From contig DASVEE010000067.1 in NCBI GenBank assembly GCA_036380735.1, forward strand, positions 197,048 through 261,047: a DNA stretch of 64,000 bases, in the 5' to 3' direction. Shown piece by piece: positions 16,352 through 23,909 of this stretch. The DNA comes from DASVEE01 sp036380735. GTDB taxonomy: Bacteria > Acidobacteriota > Thermoanaerobaculia > Gp7-AA8. The notes under the pieces are model-generated. The model had not been told where the DNA came from. It searched no databases and saw nothing but the letters and a program-made list of their open reading frames with translations. The position numbers were made by a program, and so were the translations under genes. How positions within the stretch are numbered: the stretch's first letter is position 1; each line of letters starts with the position of its first letter.

Positions 16352-17344
16352 TCAGGGGCCGGCGAGCGGCGGACGCAGCGTGTCGATCAGCTTCTGCAGG
16401 CGCGCGCGTGCGTCACTCTGCTCGGTCAGGTTGCCGCCCATCAGGCGCTGCACGTCCATCAGCTCCACGAGCACGTCGGGCGTGGCATCACCCACGGCGA
16501 TCGCACCCTTCGTGGTGCCGGTCGCCGCGAGCTGGCGACGCTCCTCCGCCGCGCGCTGCTGCTCGGCGGTGCGCTTCTCCAGCTCACCCGGCAGCGAGAG
16601 CAGCGCTTCGTCGATCGTCGTCTTCAGCGCGCCCTTGTTCGGGTCGCGGCCGGAGGCGAGCTCGCGAATCTGCACGAGGCGCTTCACCGCCGGAAAGTAC
16701 GGCGACTGCGGGTCGTCGACGAGCTTCGCCTGGATCAGCGCCACCTCGGCCACCGCTTCCTTCTGGCCGTTCTCGACGCCCAGCTCCGCGGTCGCTTTCA
16801 CGCTCTTCCCGATCTCCGGAAGAGCGACGCCGTTCGAGTCGCCCGGATTGATCCAGGCGTTGAGCGGCAGCTCGTGGTGGACGGTCTTGCCGTCGAATCC
16901 CGTGACGTCCGCGATGATGTTGCGCACGTAAACGCGGTTGTTCTGCGCGAAGACACCGCGCTTCGGCGGGACCGTGACGAGCACGCGATACGCGTTCGGC
17001 GCGGTCAGCGTCACGTAGCGCAGCTCCGCTTCCGTGTGCACGCGCTCGATGCTCTTCTCGTCCTTCACGCGGCTCGCTTCTTCGCGCTGCAGCGAGGCCC
17101 AGCGGTACGTGCCGTCTTCACGCGGCGTGCGCAGATGGTCGATGTCGGCATCGACGATGGCGAGGAGGAGCGGCCGGTAGCGCTCCGGGGTGTCGGAGTG
17201 GTGGACGATGCGCGTGAGCGCCTGAAGACCGGTGGAAACGCGGTCGATCTTCTCGTCATGGGGGAGTTGCGGCGCGTTCGTCGTCTGCGCGGACACGCCG
17301 AGGGCAGTCACCGTGAGGATTGTGGCGATTGCGAGTTTGTACAT
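16352..17344 (-). CDS. Secreted protein of unknown function
   Basis: 330 aa with a signal peptide (MYKLAIATILTVTALGVSAQ, cleavage after SAQ or nearby). The mature part is a soluble alpha/beta mix with a probable coiled region (GELEKRTAEQQRAAEERRQL, about 254-273). No family motif is recognised and no membrane helix follows the signal. AGAACAG-type purine sequence lies just upstream of the ATG. It probably starts a three-gene unit with the channel and trmJ-like gene, given the 5-bp and 16-bp gaps. Confidence 0.75.
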   Translation of the reverse strand: MYKLAIATILTVTALGVSAQTTNAPQLPHDEKIDRVSTGLQALTRIVHHSDTPERYRPLLLAIVDADIDHLRTPREDGTYRWASLQREEASRVKDEKSIERVHTEAELRYVTLTAPNAYRVLVTVPPKRGVFAQNNRVYVRNIIADVTGFDGKTVHHELPLNAWINPGDSNGVALPEIGKSVKATAELGVENGQKEAVAEVALIQAKLVDDPQSPYFPAVKRLVQIRELASGRDPNKGALKTTIDEALLSLPGELEKRTAEQQRAAEERRQLAATGTTKGAIAVGDATPDVLVELMDVQRLMGGNLTEQSDARARLQKLIDTLRPPLAGP

Positions 17345-17417
17345 CTGTTCTCCTTTTGAACCGAAGAGCGAATGGTACTCGGGGTCGGTGGCTGAAGGTC
17401 AGTGGGGGCGGTCACTT

Positions 17418-18335
17418 TCATTCTTTCAGCGACGCCAGCGCCTTCCGCAGCACTTCGGCCGAGGCGTGCAGCCTCGCCTGTTCCTCGGCGGTCATTTCGG
17501 GCTCGATGATCTGCGTGGCGCCGTCCGTGTCGACGATCGCCGGCAGCGAGAGCGCGACGTCCTGCAGGCCGCAGGCGCCCTCCTGGACGCGGGAGACGGT
17601 GAGGACGCGGCGCTCGCCGCGAAGCATCCACTTGAGCAGCGCGGCGGTGACGAGGCCGATGGCGTGATTCGTGGCGCCTTTGCGGCGGATGATCTCGTAC
17701 GCGGCCGTGCGCACTTCGCCGGCGATGCGCGCTTCGAGCGCGTCGCTCCAGCCGGGCCACGCGCGGAGGTTCATCCCTCCGGCTCGCGCACCGCTCCACA
17801 GCACGACCTCGGAATAGCCATGCTCGCCGACGACCTGCGCGTGCACGGAGCGGGGATCGATGCGCAGCTCGTGTCCGAGGATCTGGCGGAGGCGGGCCGT
17901 GTCGAGCATGGTGCCGGTGCCGAGGACGCGCGATGGCGGGAGGCCGGAGGCTTCGGTCATGACGTACGTGAGCACGTCGACCGGATTCGTGACCATGACG
18001 ATGATGCCGCTGTAGCCGCGCAGCCGTTCGCCGATGTCGCGGATGGCGGCGGCGTTGTCCTTGAGGAGATCGAGGCGCGTCTCGCCGGGACGGCCGCCGC
18101 GTCCCGCGCTGACGACGATCGCGGCGGAGTCGCGCATCGCATCGATCGTGGCGGTACGGACGGAGGCGGCGGGATAGAACGGCGCGCCGTGCGCGAGGTC
18201 CATCGCGTCGCCCTCCGCTGCTTCTTCGCGGCGGTCGTGCAGCAGCACTTCCTGCGCGATTCCCGCATGCAGCGTCGAGATCGCGACACTCGAGCCAACC
18301 CAGCCGGTGCCGATGATGCCGATGGTTTGTTTCAT
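17418..18335 (-). CDS. L-lactate/malate dehydrogenase-family enzyme, atypical substrate loop
   Basis: 305 aa NAD-dependent 2-hydroxyacid dehydrogenase. The Rossmann start IGIIGTGWVGSSVA, NPVDVLTYV, GTMLDTARLR (substrate Arg) and the catalytic-His motif (GEHGYSEV) are clear. The substrate loop reads AGRGGRPGETRLDLL: PGETRLDL is LDH-like, but the residue that is Gln in lactate and Arg in malate dehydrogenases aligns with Gly. The usual GEHGDSE Asp is Tyr. It may therefore act on a different or larger 2-oxoacid. It is divergent from GluQRS by 19 bp. Confidence 0.85.
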   Translation of the reverse strand: MKQTIGIIGTGWVGSSVAISTLHAGIAQEVLLHDRREEAAEGDAMDLAHGAPFYPAASVRTATIDAMRDSAAIVVSAGRGGRPGETRLDLLKDNAAAIRDIGERLRGYSGIIVMVTNPVDVLTYVMTEASGLPPSRVLGTGTMLDTARLRQILGHELRIDPRSVHAQVVGEHGYSEVVLWSGARAGGMNLRAWPGWSDALEARIAGEVRTAAYEIIRRKGATNHAIGLVTAALLKWMLRGERRVLTVSRVQEGACGLQDVALSLPAIVDTDGATQIIEPEMTAEEQARLHASAEVLRKALASLKE

Positions 18336-18354
18336 GGTTGAATTCTATGCGCGC

Positions 18355-19245
18355 ATGTCGACGTCCCAGTCGTCCCACACGGTCGGCCGTTTCGCTCCCT
18401 CGCCGACCGGCCCGCTCCACCTCGGCAGTCTCGTGGCGGCGGCGGGCTCGTGGCTGTTTGCGCGCCGCGCCAACGGCCGCTGGCTCGTGCGCATCGAAGA
18501 CATCGACACGCCGCGCGTGGTGCGCGGCTCGGCGGAGGAGATTCTCGCCGCGCTGCAGCGCTACGGGCTGGAGTGGGACGGCGAGATCGTGTGGCAGTCG
18601 CAGCGTCTGCCGCTCTATCGCGACGCGTTGCAACGTCTGCGCGAGCGTGGCCTGGTCTACGACTGCGCCTGTTCGCGGCGCGAGATCGACGGCGAGGCCG
18701 TCTACCCCGGCACCTGCCGCCCGGGCATCGCCGCGGGGAAGCAGGCGCGCGCGCTGCGCTTCATGGTGCCGGAGGAAACGATCGCCTTCGACGACCTGGT
18801 GCACGGTCACCTCGAGGAGCACGTCGCCCGCGAGACGGGCGACTTCGTCATCCGCCGTGCGGACGGGTTGTTCGCGTATCAGCTCGTGGTGGTGGTCGAC
18901 GACGGCGAGCAGGGCGTGACCCAGGTCGTGCGCGGCGGCGATCTGCTGACGTCGACCGCGCGGCAGATCGCGCTGCAGCGCGCGCTGCAGCTGCCGGTGC
19001 CCGAGTACGCGCACCTGCCGCTGGTCGTCGGCGCCGACGGCGCCAAGCTGGGCAAACGCGACGGCGCGCTGCCGCTGCCGTCGCTGGACGAGCGCCGCGT
19101 GCGTGAAACGCTGGCCGTGGCGCTGCGCATCCTGGGGATGCACGTGGAACCCGCGGAGCCGCGCGCCATGCTGAAGGAAGCACTGCGGCAGTTTGATGCG
19201 GCGCGCATTGGTACGGCGCCGGTGCAGATTGCCGGGGAACCATAG
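18355..19245 (+). CDS. gluQ: Glutamyl-Q tRNA(Asp) synthetase
   Basis: 296 aa from ATG 18355. It is a GluRS catalytic-core paralogue lacking the anticodon-binding domain. Visible are the HIGH-like FAPSPTGPLHLGSL (about residues 13-26), the RIEDIDTPR active-site strand, a zinc site (CACSRREIDG...YPGTCRPG, about 101-124), ETGDFVIRRADGLFAYQL and the KMSKS-like KLGKRDGALPLP (about 226-237). It glutamylates queuosine in tRNA-Asp. The length (about 290-300) is normal. The final GEP-stop uses a TAG (19243-19245) located in the next repeat element. Confidence 0.94.
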   Translation: MSTSQSSHTVGRFAPSPTGPLHLGSLVAAAGSWLFARRANGRWLVRIEDIDTPRVVRGSAEEILAALQRYGLEWDGEIVWQSQRLPLYRDALQRLRERGLVYDCACSRREIDGEAVYPGTCRPGIAAGKQARALRFMVPEETIAFDDLVHGHLEEHVARETGDFVIRRADGLFAYQLVVVVDDGEQGVTQVVRGGDLLTSTARQIALQRALQLPVPEYAHLPLVVGADGAKLGKRDGALPLPSLDERRVRETLAVALRILGMHVEPAEPRAMLKEALRQFDAARIGTAPVQIAGEP

Positions 19246-19320
19246 GACGAATAGGACAAATAGGACAGATAGGACTATAGGACAGAGGCAAGTCCTATCT
19301 GTCCTATAGGCCCTATCGCT
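19233..19320. repeat. 9-nt-phased inverted-repeat element, copy 7
   Basis: It begins GGGGAACCATAGGACGAATA, continues with five or six 9-mers, has spacer GACAGAGGCAAG and a right arm GTCCTATCTGTCCTATAGGC and onward ending CCCTATCGC. It lies between two co-oriented genes and supplies the gluQ stop codon. Confidence 0.88.
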
Positions 19321-19356
19321 ATTGATCCTGGTCCGGAATCTGATAGAGATGCGGGC

Positions 19357-19635
19357 ATGAGCACGCAAGTCCGCAACAACGAAGCCGAATCGCGCTTCGA
19401 GACCACCGTCGACGGTCATCTCGCCGTCGCCGAGTACTTCCTCGGCGACGGCCGCATCACCTTCACCCACACCGAAGTGCCGGAACAGCTGGAGGGGCAG
19501 GGCATCGGCAAAGCGCTGGCGAAAGCCGCCCTCGATCATGCTCGAGCGAAGAACCTGAAGGTCGTGCCGCAGTGCCGCTTCATCGCCGGCTACATCGAGC
19601 GCAATCAGGAGTATCAGGACCTGGTCGCGGAGTAA
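19357..19635 (+). CDS. Small GNAT-fold acetyltransferase (YjdJ/PF14542-type)
   Basis: 92 aa. The short Gcn5-like variant is recognised by RFETTVDGHLAVAEYFL, FTHTEVPEQLEGQGIGKALA (acetyl-CoA loop, about 38-57) and the C-terminal VPQCRFIAGYIERNQEYQDL. Members of this family are about 90-100 aa and of unknown substrate. It lies 12 bases upstream of cstA, so probably in the same transcript. Confidence 0.9.
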   Translation: MSTQVRNNEAESRFETTVDGHLAVAEYFLGDGRITFTHTEVPEQLEGQGIGKALAKAALDHARAKNLKVVPQCRFIAGYIERNQEYQDLVAE

Positions 19636-19647
19636 ACTGCGGGCCGC

Positions 19648-21321
19648 ATGCTGGCCCTCATCGCGATCGGGTTTCTTGCCGTCATTGCGTTCGCGTACTA
19701 CGCCTATGGGGCGTGGGTCGCGAAGCTCATGCGTCTGGATCCGCGAGCTTCGACTCCCGCGCACGAGCTGGAAGACGGCAACGACTTCGTCCCCACGAAG
19801 CCGTTCTATCTTTTCGGACAGCACTTCGCCGCGATTGCGGCGGCGGGGCCGATCGCGGGGCCGATCATTGCCTGCCAGGCGTTCGGCTGGCTGCCGTGCC
19901 TTCTGTGGGTCGGCCTCGGCGTCGTGCTGATCGGCGCGGTGCACGACTTCATGGCGCTGGCGGCGTCGGTGCGGCATGGCGCGCGGTCGATTGCCGACAT
20001 CACCCGCGAGCACCTCGGCAACCGCGCCGGCATCGCCATGATGGCGTTCATCTGGCTGGCGCTGGTCTACGTCATCGTCGCTTTCGCCGACATCACCGCA
20101 TCGAGCTTCGTCACCGGGAACGAGGAGCTCGCCGGTGCCGCCACCGCGTTCCATCCCGGCGGCGCGGTCGCCGCGGCATCGATCCTCTACCTGTTGCTCG
20201 CGGTCGTCATGGGGCTCGTGCAGCGCTTCCTCAAGCCGCCGCTGTGGCTCGTCACGATCATCTTCGTGCCGGCCACGTTCGTGGCCGTGTGGGCCGGCAC
20301 GCAGATCTCCACGTTCTTCATCCTCGACGCGAAGGTGTGGGCGCTGCTGATCCTCGCGTACTGCTGCGTCGCCTCGATGGTGCCGGTCTGGTCGCTGCTC
20401 CAGCCGCGCGGCTATCTCGGCGGCTTCGTCCTCTACCTCGCGCTGGCGCTCGGCGTGATCGGCATCTTCTTCGGTGATTACGAGATCCGGCAGCCGGCGT
20501 TCAAGACGTTCGACTCCGGCGGCATGACCGGGCTGCTCTTCCCCTTCCTCTTCGTCACGATCGCGTGCGGTGCCTGCTCCGGCTTCCATGGCCTCGTCTG
20601 TTCCGGCACCACGTCGAAGCAGATCGACAAGGAAACGGACATCAAGGCGGTCGGCTACGGCGGGATGCTGGCCGAGGCTTTCGTGGCGCTGATTGCGATC
20701 GTGACGGTGATGATCGTGGCGCAGCCGGAGCTGAAGGGGCTCAAGCCGGGCACGATCTACGGCAACGGCATCGGCGGCTTCATGACGCTGCTGATCGGCG
20801 AGAAGTACCGCAACTTCGCCATCACGTTCGGAGCGATGGCGTTCTCAACGTTCGTCTTCGACACCGTCGACGTCTCCACGCGGCTCGGCCGCTACATCGT
20901 GCAGGAGCTTTTCCGCACCACCACGACCGTCGGCGCGTGGGCCGGGACCTTCGCCACGGTCGCGCTGCCGGTGTACTTCGTCGCCTTCGCGCCGGCCGGA
21001 TCGTGGGTGAACTTCTGGACGCTGTTCGGTGCGTCGAACCAGTTGCTCGCCGCGCTGACGCTGCTCGCGATCTCGGTCTGGCTGCACCAGCGGCGGCAGC
21101 GCATCGCGTTCACGCTGATCCCGATGGCGTTCGTCCTGGTGACGACGCTGTATGCGCTGATCCGGCTGACGGTGGCCAACTTCAGCGACGCCAAAGGAGG
21201 CGGCGTGCAGCTCGTCAACGGCATCACCTCGGCCGCGCTGATCGCGTTGGCGCTCTATCTGGTGTTCCGCGCGATCGTGCGGGTGCGCAAGGGTGCGGCG
21301 CCGGCGGTGGCGACGGCGTGA
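19648..21321 (+). CDS. cstA: CstA-family carbon-starvation transporter
   Basis: 557 aa polytopic inner-membrane protein. Family motifs: the N-terminal helix then NDFVPTKPFYLFGQHFAAIA (about 49-68), GPIAGPIIACQAFGWLPCLL, HDFMALAASVRHGARSIADI and CGACSGFHGLVCSGTTSKQI. About 14-16 hydrophobic segments are visible. Homologues import pyruvate and/or peptides during carbon limitation. It is shorter than E. coli CstA (about 700 aa) but within the range of the short subfamily. No YbdD-like partner gene is adjacent. Confidence 0.93.
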   Translation: MLALIAIGFLAVIAFAYYAYGAWVAKLMRLDPRASTPAHELEDGNDFVPTKPFYLFGQHFAAIAAAGPIAGPIIACQAFGWLPCLLWVGLGVVLIGAVHDFMALAASVRHGARSIADITREHLGNRAGIAMMAFIWLALVYVIVAFADITASSFVTGNEELAGAATAFHPGGAVAAASILYLLLAVVMGLVQRFLKPPLWLVTIIFVPATFVAVWAGTQISTFFILDAKVWALLILAYCCVASMVPVWSLLQPRGYLGGFVLYLALALGVIGIFFGDYEIRQPAFKTFDSGGMTGLLFPFLFVTIACGACSGFHGLVCSGTTSKQIDKETDIKAVGYGGMLAEAFVALIAIVTVMIVAQPELKGLKPGTIYGNGIGGFMTLLIGEKYRNFAITFGAMAFSTFVFDTVDVSTRLGRYIVQELFRTTTTVGAWAGTFATVALPVYFVAFAPAGSWVNFWTLFGASNQLLAALTLLAISVWLHQRRQRIAFTLIPMAFVLVTTLYALIRLTVANFSDAKGGGVQLVNGITSAALIALALYLVFRAIVRVRKGAAPAVATA

Positions 21322-21342
21322 TGCGACGAATGCCCTTCAACC

Positions 21343-22464
21343 ATGCACCCTGAAATCGACAAGATCCCGGCGCTGGAAGCGTGGCTGCGCGCGCCGCGGC
21401 CCGGCCTGGTGTTTCAGGCGCTGGACCTCACGGATTACGAAGCCGACTTTTGCGCGCTCGATGAGGCGCTGCTGCACTGCATCTTCATCGGCTGCAGGTT
21501 CAGCGACCGGCTCGGTGCGCATCTCGCGGCGCGGCAGTGCACGATCATTCCGGAGCTCGCCGGCCGTGCGTTCACCATCTTCCGCGGGCACCTGTATTCA
21601 CCCGAGGAGTTGTTTGCCGCGTTCGAGCCCGAGCATCCCGCGTCGTACGCGCACACGCCCGATGCGCTCATCTACGCGTCGTACATGGCCGCGCCCGGGA
21701 AGATGCGCCCGTGCGGGCTCGACGAGGTGCTCGCGCGGCGGTTGCACGACTTCAGCGTGACCGACGCGCTCGAGGAGTTCCTCGAGGAGCAGCGGTTCAA
21801 GGGCATCATCGCCGTGATGGGCGGCCATGACACGCTTCGCGGCCACGAGTCGTACCGCGGCATCGCCCGGCTCGCGCGTCTGCTCACGCTCGACGGCTAC
21901 CTGATCGTCTCCGGCGGCGGGCCGGGGATCATGGAAGCAGCGAACCTCGGCGCCTACTTCGCGTACGAGAGCGAAGCCACGATGGCCGACGCGATCGACG
22001 AGCTGGCGGCGGCGCCGTCGTACAAAGACCCGCGCTGGCTGAGCGTCGCCTGGCGCGTGCGCCACCGAGTCGAAAAGCCGGGGAGGAGCGTCGGCGTCCC
22101 GACGTGGTTTTACGGCCACGAGCCGCCGAACGCCTTCGCCACCGACATCGCCAAATACTTCGAGAACAGTGTTCGCGAAGAAGGATTGCTGGCGATCGCC
22201 AAAGACGGTGTCGTGTTCGCCGCGGGCAACGCGGGCACCGTGCAGGAGATCTTCCAGGACGCCTGCCAGAACTACTACAAGACGTACCACGAGCGCGCCA
22301 GCCCGATGGTGCTGTTCGGCAAGAGCTACTGGAGCGAACGGAAAGCCGTGGAGCCGCTACTGCGCACCCTGGCGCAGGAAAAGGATTTCGAAGGACTGCT
22401 GCTGTTCAGCGATGACGTCGATGAAATAGCCGCATTCCTGGCGAAGGCACGACAGGACGAATAG
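21343..22464 (+). CDS. LOG-family Rossmann-fold protein (nucleoside-5'-monophosphate phosphoribohydrolase-like)
   Basis: 373 aa. The LOG signature is split as usual: a GGGPGIMEAANLGAYF helix start (about residues 187-202) and the later AAGNAGTVQEIFQDACQNYY (about 285-304, replacing the classical PGGxGTxxE). The N-terminal about 150 residues are an extra domain, so this belongs to the longer subgroup rather than cytokinin-type LOG (about 190 aa). The activity on nucleotides is inferred only from family. The stop is TAG at 22462-22464, inside the following repeat element. Confidence 0.82.
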   Translation: MHPEIDKIPALEAWLRAPRPGLVFQALDLTDYEADFCALDEALLHCIFIGCRFSDRLGAHLAARQCTIIPELAGRAFTIFRGHLYSPEELFAAFEPEHPASYAHTPDALIYASYMAAPGKMRPCGLDEVLARRLHDFSVTDALEEFLEEQRFKGIIAVMGGHDTLRGHESYRGIARLARLLTLDGYLIVSGGGPGIMEAANLGAYFAYESEATMADAIDELAAAPSYKDPRWLSVAWRVRHRVEKPGRSVGVPTWFYGHEPPNAFATDIAKYFENSVREEGLLAIAKDGVVFAAGNAGTVQEIFQDACQNYYKTYHERASPMVLFGKSYWSERKAVEPLLRTLAQEKDFEGLLLFSDDVDEIAAFLAKARQDE

Positions 22465-22503
22465 GACCTATACGGTCCCATTCGTCCCATTCGTCCTATC
22501 GGC
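22451..22503. repeat. 9-nt-phased inverted-repeat element, copy 8 (short)
   Basis: Left part GACAGGACGAATAGGACCTA, right part CGGTCCCATTCGTCCCATTC and onward, ending CGTCCTATCGGCGCCC. It sits between convergent genes and gives the TAG of the LOG-family gene. Confidence 0.82.
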
Positions 22504-22510
22504 GCCCAAC

Positions 22511-22729
22511 CTACAGGCACTCGGACAAAACCACTTCGTAGTTCTGGCTGGTGCAGCCGGTGTGGACGATCCTGCCGTCGCAGTATTCGGTCGTGCGGCC
22601 GCACTGGGTGACGTACGTCCAGTTGGTGTAGTAGAGGGTGTCGATCTGGTGCGTCGGGTTGCCGTAAGACGAAGCCACACCGATGACGATCAACGTGAGC
22701 AGCAGAAGCATGCGCAGCTTGCGGTTCAT
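22511..22729 (-). CDS. Small exported Cys-containing protein, paralogue of the two at 23.3-23.8 kb
   Basis: 72 aa from ATG 22727-22729 with AAAGGA upstream. A basic start and a long hydrophobic helix (MNRKLRMLLLLTLIVIGVAS) form a signal peptide. The mature part has four Cys (TQCGRTTEYCDGRIVHTGC, then SEC near the end), the DTLYYTNWTYVTQCG block and an NYEVV strand. It aligns with the 74-aa proteins encoded upstream; the pattern resembles short DUF6289-type exported proteins. Probably the last gene of the minus-strand cluster, 17 bp after the thioredoxin-fold gene. Confidence 0.78.
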   Translation of the reverse strand: MNRKLRMLLLLTLIVIGVASSYGNPTHQIDTLYYTNWTYVTQCGRTTEYCDGRIVHTGCTSQNYEVVLSECL

Positions 22730-22746
22730 GAGTTTTCCTTTCCGGG

Positions 22747-23295
22747 TCAGCGGCTGCACTCCGCCACCGTCTTGCACGTGCGCACCACGGTCCCCTGATC
22801 CACGAGCAGCACCTGGGGGAAGTGGACCAGTTTGCGGCCGGTGTCGCCGTTCAGGTTCGGCGGCACGACCGAGGTGACTGCGGCGAGGTTGGCGCGTGTC
22901 ACCAACGGTGCGGTCTCGGCGGGGCTGGCCACCGACAGCACGCGCGCGTTCGGCAATTGCGCGGCGGAGAGCTCCGCCACGGTCCGCACGCACGATTTGC
23001 ACGTCGGGTTCACGACGGCTACGAGCATGCGTCCGGTGCCGAGATCGAGCGACGTTTTCTTCCCCGTGAGGTCGAGCACGTCGAGGCGCCCGAGACGGTC
23101 GCCGGCGACGAAGGTGGCGGCGGCGGAGGCGTTGCGGGGAGGGGCTGCGGCGGCGAGTTGCCGCCGCAGGGATAAATTGTTCCAGACGAGGATGACGAAC
23201 ACGATCGCCAATCCAACCTCGAGTGCATGTGTGGCGAAGCGCGCGCCCCGCCGGCCGTCTCCGTGGCCTTCAGTCACTGCAATCATTTCCGTCAT
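22747..23295 (-). CDS. Membrane-anchored thioredoxin-fold protein
   Basis: 182 aa. A single membrane helix is near residues 24-41 (ALEVGLAIVFVILVWNNL), followed by a periplasm-facing redoxin/MauD-like domain: LDVLDLTGKKTSLDLGTG, the active-site-like VVNPTCKSCVRTVAEL (CKSC, about 95-110), and HFPQVLLVDQGTVV (cis-Pro region). Its position among genes for exported Cys-peptides suggests that it makes, breaks or isomerises their disulfides; that role is inference. A plain redox role for another partner is also possible. Confidence 0.8.
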   Translation of the reverse strand: MTEMIAVTEGHGDGRRGARFATHALEVGLAIVFVILVWNNLSLRRQLAAAAPPRNASAAATFVAGDRLGRLDVLDLTGKKTSLDLGTGRMLVAVVNPTCKSCVRTVAELSAAQLPNARVLSVASPAETAPLVTRANLAAVTSVVPPNLNGDTGRKLVHFPQVLLVDQGTVVRTCKTVAECSR

Positions 23296-23325
23296 CTCGT
23301 CCCCCTCACAGGATTAGCACTGGGA

Positions 23326-23550
23326 TCAGCACTGGTCGTAGACGTACACGTCGTACCAGGACGTGAGGCAGCCGCCGCGGTAAACGCCGCCGCAGGTCAC
23401 GAACTTGTAGCCGCATTCGTTGATTTTGGCCGATTCGGAGTAGTAGATCGTTTCGGACTCATAGGGCGGCAGGGCCTGCATCGAGAAGGTGCTGACGAGG
23501 CCGATGACGAGGAGGGTGAGGAGCAGGGCGATGCGGATCTTGCGGATCAC
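23326..23550 (-). CDS. Small exported Cys-containing protein (paralogue B)
   Basis: 74 aa from GTG at 23548-23550 (MIRKIRIALLLTLLVIGLVS); the start is chosen because it makes an N-terminus and length identical in style to paralogue C (74 aa) and has GGGGAG in range. An upstream GTG at 23559 would overlap the previous gene. After the signal peptide come PPYESETIYYSESAKINECG, KFVTCGGVYRGGCLTSWYDV and a C-terminal Cys, giving four Cys. The preceding gene stops two bases upstream. Confidence 0.78.
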   Translation of the reverse strand: MIRKIRIALLLTLLVIGLVSTFSMQALPPYESETIYYSESAKINECGYKFVTCGGVYRGGCLTSWYDVYVYDQC

Positions 23551-23552
23551 GA

Positions 23553-23777
23553 TCAGCACTCTCCCCAGTTATAGACGTTGTACCACGACGTCTGGCAGCC
23601 GCTGCGATACGTGCCCGAGCAGCCGATCAGCTTCCAGCCGCACTGATTGATCTTCGCGGGCTCCGAGTAATACTCGTACTCGATCTCATAGGGTGGGGCC
23701 GCGGTCGCGGAGAAGGCGCTGACCAGGCCGATGACGAGCAGGGACAACAGCAAAGCGATGCGTAGCTTACGAAGCAT
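23553..23777 (-). CDS. Small exported Cys-containing protein (paralogue C)
   Basis: 74 aa from ATG with AAGGAG eight bases upstream. Signal peptide MLRKLRIALLLSLLVIGLVS, then mature sequence PPYEIEYEYYSEPAKINQCG, KLIGCSGTYRSGCQTSWYNV and a final GEC. The YYSEPAKINxCG and SCxTSWY blocks are shared with paralogue B, and more weakly with the gene at 22511. The four Cys in each could form two disulfides. The function is unknown; the pattern recalls DUF6289-like exported proteins. Confidence 0.8.
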   Translation of the reverse strand: MLRKLRIALLLSLLVIGLVSAFSATAAPPYEIEYEYYSEPAKINQCGWKLIGCSGTYRSGCQTSWYNVYNWGEC

Positions 23778-23909
23778 TCACGATCTCCTTCTGACGTTTT
23801 GCCGGCGGCCGTGAATGTATGTACGTAAGGGCGGACTGCCTAGTATCAATGCTTTCGCGGACGCTCTAAACAGGTGATGGTAGGGGGCGTCGCGCCGCCC
23901 GACGAACCT

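Noticed and set aside
17308..20589. A 1093-codon open frame on the minus strand
   Set aside because: It overlaps gluQ, the small GNAT gene, half of cstA and the LDH-like gene in another frame, and its translation is Arg/Asp/Glu-rich shadow sequence that also reads through a repeat element.
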